This document shows, piece after piece, positions 1 through 8,119 of a DNA stretch of 34,374 nt. The first letter of the stretch is position 1; every line of letters begins with the position of its first letter. This DNA comes from Deltaproteobacteria bacterium. GTDB lineage: Bacteria > Desulfobacterota > Binatia > UTPRO1. Below the pieces are notes generated by a model. The model saw only the letters and a list, made by a program, of their open reading frames with translations, was not told where the DNA came from and made no database searches. Location: NCBI GenBank assembly GCA_020848745.1, contig JADLHM010000061.1, forward strand, positions 1 to 34,374. Reading direction: 5' to 3'. Position numbers and translations under genes: made by a program.

Positions 1-115
1 AGCGCCGAGCAGCGCAAGGAGCAACCCGCAGGAATACCTGGAAGGTATTCCGAGGACGTGCGACGCCGCGATGCGACGGCGCTCTGAAGCCCGGCGACGG
101 GAGGGGATTTTTTCA
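1..115 (+). ncRNA. Candidate structured RNA or dispersed repeat element ending in a T-tract
   Basis: No convincing gene is visible here. Positions 31-51 form a perfect inverted repeat (GGAATACCT, 3-nt loop, AGGTATTCC). Bases 1-7 (AGCGCCG) are exactly complementary to 77-83 (CGGCGCT), which would close a multi-branched fold around that hairpin. A short stem CCCG-GCGA-CGGG with a GNRA-like loop lies close behind, followed by a purine-rich stretch and six Ts, as in an intrinsic terminator. The element may begin upstream of the window. It could be a small RNA, a REP-like repeat, or the leader or tail of an upstream transcript. The strand is inferred from the T-tract. Pairing is read by eye only. 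Confidence 0.3.
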
Positions 116-122
116 CAGCCTC

Positions 123-1752
123 TCAGTCCGCCCCCGACGTACGGGTGTCCGGCGGCGCCCGGTCGGCGGCCTCGACGAAGGTCGCGTGCGCGAGCGAGCG
201 CAAGCTCCCGTCCGGCGCCGGGACGAAGCCCGTGAGGGCGCGGTGCTTCACGACGACGTTCTCCGCCCACCAGAGCGGGACGATCGGCAGATCCGCGGCG
301 GCGCGGCGCTGCACCTCGGCGTAGAGGCGGCGGCGCTCCCCGCGGTCCTCGGTCGCGCGCGCGGCCGCGACGAGGCCGTCCATCGCGGGGTCGGCGTAGC
401 CGCCGCGGTTCACGCCGGCCGGTGGCCGCATCGTCGAGTGGAACATCCGGAAGTAGATGTCGGGGTCCCGGACCCCGACCCACGCGAGCGCGTAGAGCTC
501 GAAGTTGCCGCGCTTGATGTCCTCGTAGAAGGTCGCCCACTCGTAGCTGCGGATGTCGAGGGCGAGCCCGAGCGTTCCGAGGTCGTGCTGGAACACTTCG
601 GCGATCCGGCGGCGCAGCTCGACCGTCGAGGTCTTGTAGGAGAAGCGCCGGAGCGCTGCGTCCGCGTCGGCGCCGAGCCCGGCGGCGCGCAGCAGCGCCG
701 CGGCGCGCGCCGGATCGTACGGATGGCGGGCGACGTCGCCCGCGTACGCCCAGTGCGACGGCGGCAGGAGGCCCGTCGCCGGCGTCGCCGTGCCGCGCAG
801 CAGATGGCGGACGATCGCCTCGCGGTCGATGCCGGCCGCGATCGCGGTCCGCACGCGGCGATCGGCGAGGCGCGGGTCGCGGAGATTCAGGCCGAGATAC
901 TGGAACGTCGTCCCCGGCGAGACGACGAGCTCGAGAGCAGGCCGCGCCGCGAGCCAGGGCAGGAGGTCGGGGTCGAGCGCGTTCTGCACGAGGTGGACGC
1001 CGCCGTTCGCGAGCTCGAGGGCGCGGACGACCCCGTCGGGCACGACGCGGAAGCGCACGCGCGCGAGCCGGGGCGCCCCGTCGGGCGCTTCGCCCCACGG
1101 CGCGAGATCGACGCCGCCGCCGTCGAGCAGTCCCGCCACGCGAAAGGGCCCGGTGCCGACGACGGCCGCCGGCGCGACCGGCCCCGTCGTCGTGAGCCGG
1201 GCGGGCAGGATGCCGAGGCTCGTGCTCTCCAGGAACGACGCCGACACCTCGCGCAGGCGGAAGGCCACGGTCCGCGGATCGAGCGCCTCGACCGCGACGA
1301 TCGCGGCGAGGGCTTCGCGCTTCGGGGAACCGACGGCGGGATCGAGCACCGAACGGTAGGTCGCGATCACGTCGGCGGCGGTGAGCGGCGTCCCGTCGTG
1401 GAAGCGGACGTCCGGGCGCAGGGTGAACTGCCACTCGAGCGGCGAGGGGTGCCGCCATGCCGCGAGCGCGGGGACGGCCTCGCCGCGCGCGTCGTGGGTG
1501 GTGAGGCCGTCGCTCACGAGCTCGGAGACGAGCGAGGAGTTCGCGTCGGTCGTGAAGCGCGGGTCGAGCGCCGTCGGCGCGCTCTCGAGCGCGATCACCA
1601 CGGTGCCCGGCGGCGCGGCGGTCGCGGTCGGGCGGCCACATGACAAGACGCAGAGCAGCAGGCTCGCGAGCAGCGCGCCCGCGGCGCGCGCGTGACGCCC
1701 GTCGCGTTCCGCGATGACGAAACCGCGTTGACACTTTTTTCGATCGTGCCAT
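123..1752 (-). CDS. ABC transporter substrate-binding lipoprotein, peptide/nickel (SBP_bac_5) type
   Basis: This resembles the family-5 extracellular solute-binding proteins (OppA/DppA/NikA) that deliver peptides or similar ligands to an ABC permease. It has a hydrophobic stretch ending in the lipobox VLSC, then the family core: a VIALESAPTALDPRF start, the RFHDGTPLTAADV signature and a VGTGPF motif. It ends normally in TGA at 123-125. No permease or ATPase genes adjoin, so it is an orphan here and the ligand is unknown. The start is odd. The lipobox frame has no ATG/GTG/TTG between the signal region and a GTG at 1967, which lies inside the divergent neighbour. An ATG at 1750-1752 (MARSKK) is out of frame by one base, and losing one A from the A6 run at 1735-1740 would join it. 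The true start may therefore need an indel correction, slippage or a rare codon such as the ATC at 1713-1715. Family assignment is firm and the start is not. Confidence 0.8.
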
Positions 1753-1757
1753 ACGAT
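1728..1757 (+). promoter_or_regulatory. Sigma70-type promoter for the lytic transglycosylase gene
   Basis: TTGACA (1728-1733), an 18-nt spacer and TACGAT (1752-1757) give a consensus -35 and a 4/6 -10 box. A start near 1764 would leave a leader of about 27 nt before the GTG at 1791, which includes a GAGAGGG ribosome site. The spacer holds the T6/A6 run that also decides the reading frame of the divergent lipoprotein gene. Confidence 0.55.
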
Positions 1758-1790
1758 CGTTGACCGTGACGGTGAACGAGAGGGCGGCTC

Positions 1791-3218
1791 GTGATCGCGC
1801 GTAGCGTACGGCGCTCGTTCGTCGCGCTCGTCGCCCTCGTCGCGACCGCCGGCGCGAGCCAGGCGAAGCCGCCGTCGCTCTTTCCGGAGCCCGCCGCGCT
1901 CCGCGCCCAGGTCGCTTTCTGGGAACGGATCTTCGGCGTCTACTCGAAGCACCAGATCGTCCTGCACGATCCCGAAAACCTCGCCCGCGTCTACAGCGTT
2001 CTGGACTTCCGCGATCGCGCGGCCGCCGGCGAGAGCGAGCTCGTGCTCGAGCTCGCCGAGCGCGACGCCGTCGCACAGGAGCGGGAGCGCATCCGAGGAG
2101 TTCTTCTCCGCCTCGACGCGCGCCAGGGCAACACCGGTGGCCTCGACGACGACGAGCGGAAGCTATGGGACCTCTTCGGGAAAGACAAGGATCCGAAGCG
2201 GTTCGCGCTCGCCGCCGACGCCGGACGCATCCGGTCGCAACGCGGGCTCCGCGAGCGGTTCGCCGAGGGCGTCCGCATCTCCCGTCGCTACCTCGCCGAG
2301 ATGGAGGAGGTCTTCCGTCGCGAAGGCCTGCCGGTCGAGCTCACGCGCCTGCCCCTCGTCGAGTCGTGCTTCGACATCGAGGCGTACTCGAAAGTCGGCG
2401 CCGCCGGCATCTGGCAGTTCATGCCGTCGACGGGGCGGAACTACATGGCGATCGCCGGAGTGGTCGACGAGCGCCGCGATCCCCTGCGGGCGACGCGCGG
2501 CGCGGCCCTCCATCTGAAGGAGAACTACGAGGTCCTCGGCAACTGGCCCCTCGCGATCACCGCCTACAACCACGGACGCGCCGGGATGGCGCGCGCGGCG
2601 CGCGAGACGGGGACCGACGACATCGGCAAGATCGTGAAGCGGTACCGCGGGCCGCTTTTCGGGTTCGCCTCGCGGAACTTCTACGCCGAGTTCCTCGCCG
2701 CGCTGCACGTCGAGCGGCGCTACAGGGACTACTTCGGCGAGCTGCAGTTCGAAGGGCCATTCGTCGGCGACGAGGTGCGGCTTTCGGAGGCGCTCGCAGG
2801 ACACGTCGCCGCGAGCTGCGCCGACGTCCCGCCGGCGGAGCTCGCGGCGCTGAACCCGGCCGTCGACAGCGCGGTCTTCCTCGGCGGCGGCAACATCCCG
2901 CGCGGCTATCTGCTGCGGGTGCCGCAGGGCACCGCGGGGGCGTTCCAGCAGCGCCTCGCGCAGATCGCCGCCGACGCGCGGATCGTCGCGGTGCGGTCGG
3001 GACGCAAGGCCGACGGCAGGAGCGTCGCGGTGCGCGCGACGCCGCGCGGTGCCGCCGGCGGCGAGGTCGCCGCGCGGACGCATACCGTCAGGCGCGGCCA
3101 GACGCTCTCGCACATCGCCGAGCGCTACCGCGTGCCGGTCGGCAAGCTGCGCGACGCGAACCGCCTGCGCGGGAACTCCGTGAAGGCGGGGCAGGTCCTG
3201 AGGATCCCGACGGGCTGA
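1791..3218 (+). CDS. mltD: MltD-like lytic murein transglycosylase with LysM domain
   Basis: It is predicted to cleave the MurNAc-GlcNAc bond of peptidoglycan in the periplasm, giving 1,6-anhydro-MurNAc ends. The 475-aa protein has an N-terminal signal segment (about residues 5-25, cut near SQA-K) and an alpha-helical linker. An SLT/GH23 domain lies at about 180-300. The catalytic Glu is E191 in the LPLVESCFD motif, followed by the family hallmarks GAAGIWQFMPSTGR and ITAYNHG. One LysM repeat (about 430-475, HTVRRGQTLSHIAERY) binds glycan. E. coli MltD has two LysM repeats and a lipobox; I see one repeat and no lipobox Cys. The GTG start is supported by a GAGAGGG site 8 nt upstream and a good promoter. 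The gene is divergent from the solute-binding lipoprotein and convergent with the YihY/BrkB gene. Confidence 0.88.
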   Translation: MIARSVRRSFVALVALVATAGASQAKPPSLFPEPAALRAQVAFWERIFGVYSKHQIVLHDPENLARVYSVLDFRDRAAAGESELVLELAERDAVAQERERIRGVLLRLDARQGNTGGLDDDERKLWDLFGKDKDPKRFALAADAGRIRSQRGLRERFAEGVRISRRYLAEMEEVFRREGLPVELTRLPLVESCFDIEAYSKVGAAGIWQFMPSTGRNYMAIAGVVDERRDPLRATRGAALHLKENYEVLGNWPLAITAYNHGRAGMARAARETGTDDIGKIVKRYRGPLFGFASRNFYAEFLAALHVERRYRDYFGELQFEGPFVGDEVRLSEALAGHVAASCADVPPAELAALNPAVDSAVFLGGGNIPRGYLLRVPQGTAGAFQQRLAQIAADARIVAVRSGRKADGRSVAVRATPRGAAGGEVAARTHTVRRGQTLSHIAERYRVPVGKLRDANRLRGNSVKAGQVLRIPTG

Positions 3219-3266
3219 GCCCGGCGCGGCGCCGCCGGACGGCGCGTTCCGGAGCCCGCCGGTCCG

Positions 3267-4169
3267 TCAGGCCTCCGGGGGACGGGTCGCGGTCTCGGCT
3301 CCGGCGCTGCGCGCCCGCTTCGCCGGCGGGGCAGCGGCGCGCTCGGCTTCGAAGGCGCCGGCGCGCGAGCCGTAGGTGGTCGCGTAGACGTGGGTGAACT
3401 CGGCGCCGAGGAAGAAGACCTGCGCCGAATAGTAGACCCACACCAGGATGACGACGAGCGACCCGGCGGCGCCGTACACCGATGCGACACCGCTCGAGCC
3501 GAGGTAGCGTGCGAGCGCCCACTGTCCGACGCTGAAGAGCGTGGCGGTCACGGCGGCGCCGACGCCGACATCGCGCCACGCGACGGGCGTGTCTGGCAGA
3601 ACCTTGAAGATCATCCCGAACATGAGGGCGCTCGTCACGAGCGCGAGCAGGTGCTGCGTGTAGAGGAACGTGCCGAACCACGTTTGTACCGCGGCGGCGA
3701 TCGCGTGCAGGACGAGCGATACGATCAGGAGGAACCCGATGCCGACGACGAGCGCGAAGGAGCGGAGGCGGGCGAGCACGATACTGGCGACGCCGGCGTC
3801 GGTCGTGGGCACGCGCCAGATGCCGTTCAACCCGGATTGCAGCTCGCTGAAGACGGCCGTCGCGCCGAGCAGGATCGTGACGAGGCTCGTGGCGGCGGCC
3901 ACGCCGCCCGCGCCGGGCTTGCGCGCGCCTTCGAGGAGGCCGCGGACGGCCGCCCCGCCGTCGGGGCCGAGGACGTGCGAGATCTGTTCGATGATCTGCC
4001 GCTCGGCCACCGCCGAGTCGACGACGAGGCCCGCGACCGCGATCACGACGATCAGGAAAGGCGTCAGCGAGAAGACGGTGTAGTAGGCGAGCGACGCGCC
4101 GAGGCGCATGGCGTCGTCCTCCCACCAGCACTGCAAGGTCCGTCCGAGCAGTCGTCCGAGGCCGCGCAC
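3267..4169 (-). CDS. YihY/BrkB family inner-membrane protein
   Basis: Predicted integral membrane protein of the YihY/virulence factor BrkB family (once annotated as ribonuclease BN; true function unsettled). The family markers are the opening DDAMRLGASLAYYTVFSLTP segment near residue 20, the following helix FLIVVIAVAGLVV, a central ATAVFSELQSGLNGIW block, and the late VYGAAGSLVVILVWVYYSAQ segment. Five to six membrane helices are visible. The tail after about residue 270 is Ala/Arg-rich and soluble. The GTG at 4167-4169 gives 300 aa, a usual family length. The longer open frame upstream runs into low-complexity Arg-rich sequence antisense to the next gene and was rejected. A TATATC box sits only a few bases before this GTG. 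The gene ends tail to tail with mltD, 48 bp away. Confidence 0.85.
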   Translation of the reverse strand: MRGLGRLLGRTLQCWWEDDAMRLGASLAYYTVFSLTPFLIVVIAVAGLVVDSAVAERQIIEQISHVLGPDGGAAVRGLLEGARKPGAGGVAAATSLVTILLGATAVFSELQSGLNGIWRVPTTDAGVASIVLARLRSFALVVGIGFLLIVSLVLHAIAAAVQTWFGTFLYTQHLLALVTSALMFGMIFKVLPDTPVAWRDVGVGAAVTATLFSVGQWALARYLGSSGVASVYGAAGSLVVILVWVYYSAQVFFLGAEFTHVYATTYGSRAGAFEAERAAAPPAKRARSAGAETATRPPEA

Positions 4170-4382
4170 GGCGAGCGATATAGCGGAACCGCCCGCGCCG
4201 TGCCGAGGGGGCGCGGCGGCGCCGGGAGACGCTCGGGTGTGGCCCGCGCCGCGCGGCGGCTCGCCTCGCGAGCGACTCGATCGGCGCCTCGACCCGTCGC
4301 GATGCTCCTGCGCGGCTGCGCGCACGTCCTGCCCGGCGATCCGCCTTGAGCGGCGGGGCGGCCGATAATAGGGTGACCGGGC
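4170..4382. other. Divergent intergenic region, no gene recognised
   Basis: A 213-bp GC-rich spacer between the YihY/BrkB gene and the tetrapyrrole operon. It must carry both promoters. The only AT-rich boxes are GATAAT (4364-4369), 14 nt before the GTG of the operon's first gene, and TATATC on the minus strand next to the brkB start. Neither has a convincing -35 box at the right distance. Confidence 0.3.
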
Positions 4383-5057
4383 GTGCCATATTACCCGGCG
4401 TATCTCGACCTGCGTGGGCGTCCGTGCATCGTGATCGGGGGCGGAGAGATCGCCGCGCGCAAGGTCGCGTCGTTCCGCGAGGCCGGGGCGCGCGTGACGG
4501 TGGTGAGCCCGACCCTCACCGGGGAGCTCCGCGGGCTCGCCGACACGCGCGCGATCGTCCACCACGCCCGCGCGTATCAGCGCGGCGACCTCGACGGCGC
4601 GTGGCTCGCCTGCGTCGCCACCGACGACGAAGCCTTGCATGCGGCGATCGCGGCGGAGGCCGCGGAGGCGCGCGTCTTCCTGAACGTCGTCGACCGACCG
4701 CGCCTCGGCGGCTTCATCGTCCCGGCGGTGGTGCGCCGCGGCCCGGTGCGCGTCGCGGTTTCGACGGGGGGCGCGAGCCCGGCCCTCGCGAAGCGGCTCG
4801 CGCGCGAGCTCGACGCGACGCTCGGCGCCGAGTGGGGCGTCGCGGCGCGCGTCCTCGGCGCGCTGCGCGCGCGGCTCGACGCCGGCGACGCGTCGGCGCG
4901 CGGCCGGATCTTCTCGGCGCTCGCCGACGCGCCGCTTCTCCGCGCCATCCGCGAGCGCGACGCGGCGCGCGTCGAGGCGCTCCTGAGCGAGCACGTCGGG
5001 GCGCGGACGACGCTCGCCGAGCTCGGCATCGACCTCGCGCCGGGGGCGGATCGCTAA
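4383..5057 (+). CDS. Precorrin-2 dehydrogenase / sirohydrochlorin ferrochelatase (CysG N-terminal type)
   Basis: Second half of siroheme synthesis: NAD-dependent oxidation of precorrin-2 to sirohydrochlorin and, in bifunctional members, iron insertion. The 224-aa protein matches the stand-alone CysG-B/Met8/SirC class. It has the opening YPAYLDLRGRPCIVIGGGE Rossmann nucleotide loop (GGGE at 19-22), then FLNVVDRP with D104 (the position of the catalytic Asp known in CysG), then GFIVPAVVRRGPVRVAVSTGG and ASPALAKRLARELD. The methyltransferase activity that CysG carries in its C-terminal half is supplied by the CobA-HemD fusion 3 kb downstream. GTG start. First gene of a five-gene operon, with 4 nt to the next start. 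Whether it chelates iron or only dehydrogenates cannot be read from sequence. Confidence 0.88.
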   Translation: MPYYPAYLDLRGRPCIVIGGGEIAARKVASFREAGARVTVVSPTLTGELRGLADTRAIVHHARAYQRGDLDGAWLACVATDDEALHAAIAAEAAEARVFLNVVDRPRLGGFIVPAVVRRGPVRVAVSTGGASPALAKRLARELDATLGAEWGVAARVLGALRARLDAGDASARGRIFSALADAPLLRAIRERDAARVEALLSEHVGARTTLAELGIDLAPGADR

Positions 5058-5061
5058 CCCC

Positions 5062-5883
5062 ATGGACCTCCTGCTGCTGAAGGTCGCGCTCGTCGCCTAT
5101 CTGGCCGCCACCGTCGGCCTGAGCCTGCACCTCCTGAGCCTCATGCCGGCTGCGCGCCGGATCGGCACCCTCGCCCTCGCTGCGGCGTTCGCGGCGCACG
5201 GCGCGAGCATCCTCCTGCGCTCGATCGCCGCGGGCTATCCCGCCTTCACGACCGAGTACGAGGCGCTGTCGTTCTTCGCCTGGCTCACCGTCGGCGTCTA
5301 TCTCGGGGTGCAGGTGCGCTACCACCTGCCCGCCGTCGGCGCGGTCGTCGCGCCGCTCGCCTTCACGGTGACGCTCGCGTCGTTCGCGTTCTACGCCGGC
5401 GTGCGCGAGCTGCCCCCGAACCTCCGGAGCGCCTGGCTGCCCGTGCACGTGACCGCCGCCTTTCTCGGCAACGCGGTGCTCGCGCTCGCGTTCTGCGTGA
5501 GCCTCGTCTACCTCTTCCGGGAGCGGCAGCTGAAGGAGAAACGCATCGGCGGACTCTCGAGCCGGCTGCCGTCGCTCGAGGCGCTCGATACGCTCAACTA
5601 CCGCGCCCTCGCCTGGGGCTTCCCGCTCCTCACGCTCGGCATCGTGACCGGCGCGCTCTTCGCGAAGCACACCTGGGGACGGTTCTGGTCGTGGGACGAG
5701 CGCGAGATCTTCTCGCTCATCACCTGGGGCGTCTACGCCGGGCTGCTCGAGGGCCGCATGGTGGTCGGATGGCGCGGCCGGCGCGCCGCGACCGTCACGA
5801 TCCTCGGCTTCGCGGTCCTCTTCGTGTCGTTCGTCTTCGGGCACATGATCTTTCCCGGCAAGCACGGAGGGAGCTTCGACTGA
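5062..5883 (+). CDS. CcsA/HemX-type cytochrome c assembly membrane protein
   Basis: Polytopic membrane protein (273 aa, about eight helices) of the cytochrome c assembly family PF01578. The tryptophan-rich signature WGRFWSWDERE lies near residue 210, followed by a helix and the closing FVFGHMIFPGKHGG. Candidate heme-liganding His residues are seen in LPVHVTA, AKHTWG and VFGHM. System II CcsA moves heme across the membrane and attaches it to apocytochromes, while the related HemX next to hemA affects HemA levels. Its position directly before hemA fits HemX, and the intact WWD-like motif and the many c-type cytochromes in the window fit CcsA/ResC. I cannot decide between them. Four nt after the previous stop and 2 nt before hemA, so co-transcribed. 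No ResB partner is in the window. Confidence 0.82.
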   Translation: MDLLLLKVALVAYLAATVGLSLHLLSLMPAARRIGTLALAAAFAAHGASILLRSIAAGYPAFTTEYEALSFFAWLTVGVYLGVQVRYHLPAVGAVVAPLAFTVTLASFAFYAGVRELPPNLRSAWLPVHVTAAFLGNAVLALAFCVSLVYLFRERQLKEKRIGGLSSRLPSLEALDTLNYRALAWGFPLLTLGIVTGALFAKHTWGRFWSWDEREIFSLITWGVYAGLLEGRMVVGWRGRRAATVTILGFAVLFVSFVFGHMIFPGKHGGSFD

Positions 5884-5885
5884 GC

Positions 5886-7196
5886 GTGACGCGCGACCTC
5901 TGCATCGTCGGCGTGAACCATCGCACCGCGCCGGTCGCGCTGCGCGAGCGTCTGGCGTTCCCGGCGGACGGGCTCGCGACGGCGCTCGGCGAGCTCAAGG
6001 CGGTGCCCGGCGTGAAGGAGGCGGCGATCGTCTCCACCTGCAACCGCGTGGAGGTGGTGACCGGCACGTCGGTGCCGACCGCGATGGTGGCCGGCGAGGT
6101 CGAGTCGTACCTCGAGCGCGTACGCGAGGTGGAGCGCTCGGCGTTCGCGCCGCACCTCTACGTCCACCACGGTCGCGACGCGATCCGGCACCTCTTCCGG
6201 GTGGCCGCGAGCCTCGACTCGATGGTCGTCGGCGAGCCGCAGATCCTCGGCCAGATGAAGGAGCAGTACGTCGCGGCCGCGGCGGCCGGGACGTCGGGCC
6301 CGGTGCTGCACAAGGCGTTTCACCGCGCCTTCACGGTCGCGAAGCGCGTCCGCACCGAGACCGCCATCGCCAGTAAGTCGGTGTCGGTGGCGTCGGTCGC
6401 GGCGGATCTGACGCGCACGATCTTCGAGACCTTCGAGGACAAGACTGTGATGCTGATCGGCGCCGGCAAGATGAGCCAGCTCGTCGCCCGGCACCTCCGG
6501 GCACGCGGCAGCGGCGACATCATGGTGACGACCCGCACCTTCGACAACGCGGTCGCGCTGGCCCGCGAGTTCGGCGGGCTGCCGATCCCGTTCGAGCGCC
6601 TCGGCGAGTACCTGAAGCACGCCGACATCGTCGTCGGCTCCGCGGGCGCCGTCGACCACCTCGTCGGCCCGCAAATCGTCCAGGAGGTCCTGCGGGCCCG
6701 CAAGCAGCGGCCGATGTTCTTCATCGACCTCGCCGTTCCCCGCAACTTCGACCCCGCGATCAACGAGCTCGACAACGTCTACGTCTACGACATGGACGAC
6801 CTCGCCCGCACGAGCGCCGACAACACCGGCGAGCGCGAGCGCGAGGCGCTGCGCGCCGAGGCGATCATCGAGGACGAGGTCGAGCGGTTCGTGCGCTGGC
6901 TCGCCGGCCTCGACGTCGTACCGACGATCGTGGCGCTGCGGGAGAAGGTCGAGACCATTCGCAAGGCCGAGCTCGAGAAGGCGCTGCTGTCGCTCCAGGA
7001 CGCGGCGCCGCGCCACCGCGCGCTGCTCGACGCGCTGACGTCTTCGATCGTGAACAAGATCCTGCACGGGCCGCTCGCCTCCTTGAAGCGCGAGGGCGCG
7101 CCCGACGACCCCGACCTCGTCGCCAGCGTCCGCCGCCTCTTCGACCTGCAGATCCCGCAGGCGCCGGTCGCGGACGAGCCCGAGGAGAAGACGTGA
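5886..7196 (+). CDS. hemA: Glutamyl-tRNA reductase
   Basis: Committed step of C5-pathway tetrapyrrole synthesis: NADPH-dependent reduction of glutamyl-tRNA(Glu) to glutamate-1-semialdehyde. The 436-aa product has the family opening VGVNHRTAPVALRERLAF, the catalytic Cys (C52) in STCNRVE, the tRNA/substrate region RVAASLDSMVVGEPQILGQ, the NADPH site LIGAGKMSQL, FFIDLAVPRNFDP, and a C-terminal dimerisation helix. All key motifs are intact. The GTG at 5886 is chosen because homology begins at once (TRDLCIVGVNHR) and GGAGGGAG lies 11 nt upstream, inside the end of the ccsA/hemX gene. The last codons overlap hemC by 4 nt (GTGA). hemL and hemB, needed to reach porphobilinogen, are not in the window. 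Confidence 0.95.
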   Translation: MTRDLCIVGVNHRTAPVALRERLAFPADGLATALGELKAVPGVKEAAIVSTCNRVEVVTGTSVPTAMVAGEVESYLERVREVERSAFAPHLYVHHGRDAIRHLFRVAASLDSMVVGEPQILGQMKEQYVAAAAAGTSGPVLHKAFHRAFTVAKRVRTETAIASKSVSVASVAADLTRTIFETFEDKTVMLIGAGKMSQLVARHLRARGSGDIMVTTRTFDNAVALAREFGGLPIPFERLGEYLKHADIVVGSAGAVDHLVGPQIVQEVLRARKQRPMFFIDLAVPRNFDPAINELDNVYVYDMDDLARTSADNTGEREREALRAEAIIEDEVERFVRWLAGLDVVPTIVALREKVETIRKAELEKALLSLQDAAPRHRALLDALTSSIVNKILHGPLASLKREGAPDDPDLVASVRRLFDLQIPQAPVADEPEEKT

Positions 7197-8119
7197 GCGC
7201 CGACCCGCTTCGTCTCGGCACGCGCGGCAGCGCGCTCGCGCTCCGCCAGTCCGGCATGGTCGCGGCGGAGATCGAGCGCCGCGGCACGCCCGTCGAGCTC
7301 GTCACGATCCGCACGAGCGGCGACGTCGCGACCGGGAGCCTTGCCGCGCTCGGCGGCAAGGGCCTCTTCGTGAAGGAGATCGAGGAAGCGTTGCTGCGCG
7401 GGCGCATCGACCTCGCGGTGCACTCGCTGAAGGACGTCCCGGCGGTCCTGCCCGCCGGGCTCGAGATCGCGGCGACGCCTCCGCGCGCCGACCCGCGCGA
7501 CGTGGTGATCTCGCCGTTCGGCGTCGGACTCGAACGGCTGCCGGCCGGCATGCGGGTCGGCACGTCGAGTCTCCGCCGGAGGGCTCAGCTCGCGGCGCTG
7601 CGGCCCGACCTCGGCGTCGTCGACATGCGCGGCAACGTCGACACGCGCCTGCGCAAGCTCGGGGCGGGCGAGGCCGATGCCATCCTGCTCGCCGCGGCCG
7701 GGCTCGAGCGCCTCGGTCTCGCGCCCGCCGGGCTCGTGGCGATCCCGGCGGCGCGTTTCCTGCCCGCGATCGGCCAGGGCATCCTCGCGCTCGAGGTGCG
7801 ATGCGACGATGCGGCGGCGCGCGCCGTCGCCGCCGCCCTCGACGATGCCCCGACCCGCGCCGCCGCGACCGCCGAGCGTGCCTTCCTCGCGGCGATCGGC
7901 GGCGATTGCCACACGCCGCTCGCGGCGTATGCCGCCGTTCACGGCGGTCAGCTTCGCATGCAGGCGATCGTGGCGTCGGTCGACGGCCGCGAGATCCTCG
8001 GCGACGCCTTCGACGGGCCATGCGACGCGGCGGTCGACATCGGTACGCGGCTCGCCGAGGCCCTCCTCACGCGCGGCGCCGCCGAGCTCGTGGCGCGCGC
8101 CGGCGCGAGCCGTCCGTGA
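7193..8119 (+). CDS. hemC: Hydroxymethylbilane synthase (porphobilinogen deaminase)
   Basis: Joins four porphobilinogens into hydroxymethylbilane on a covalently bound dipyrromethane primer. The 308-aa length is normal. Visible motifs: RLGTRGSALALRQS at the N-terminus, GKGLFVKEIEEALL, the catalytic Asp D81 in VHSLKDVP, the Arg-rich substrate loop GTSSLRRRAQL (about 123-133), DMRGNVDTRL, and the cofactor Cys C239 in GGDCHTPLAAYA. GTG start at 7193 with GAGGAG 5 nt upstream. The start overlaps the hemA stop, and the hemC stop in turn overlaps the next start, so translation is likely coupled along the operon. Confidence 0.96.
   Translation: MSADPLRLGTRGSALALRQSGMVAAEIERRGTPVELVTIRTSGDVATGSLAALGGKGLFVKEIEEALLRGRIDLAVHSLKDVPAVLPAGLEIAATPPRADPRDVVISPFGVGLERLPAGMRVGTSSLRRRAQLAALRPDLGVVDMRGNVDTRLRKLGAGEADAILLAAAGLERLGLAPAGLVAIPAARFLPAIGQGILALEVRCDDAAARAVAAALDDAPTRAAATAERAFLAAIGGDCHTPLAAYAAVHGGQLRMQAIVASVDGREILGDAFDGPCDAAVDIGTRLAEALLTRGAAELVARAGASRP

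Noticed and set aside
3219-3266. Bidirectional terminator between mltD and the YihY/BrkB gene
   Set aside because: GC-rich short stems are present (e.g. CCGGCG...CGCCGG), but no T-tract on either strand.
4170-5063. Upstream extension of the YihY/BrkB frame
   Set aside because: Low-complexity sequence antisense to the CysG-type gene; family homology starts right after the GTG at 4169.
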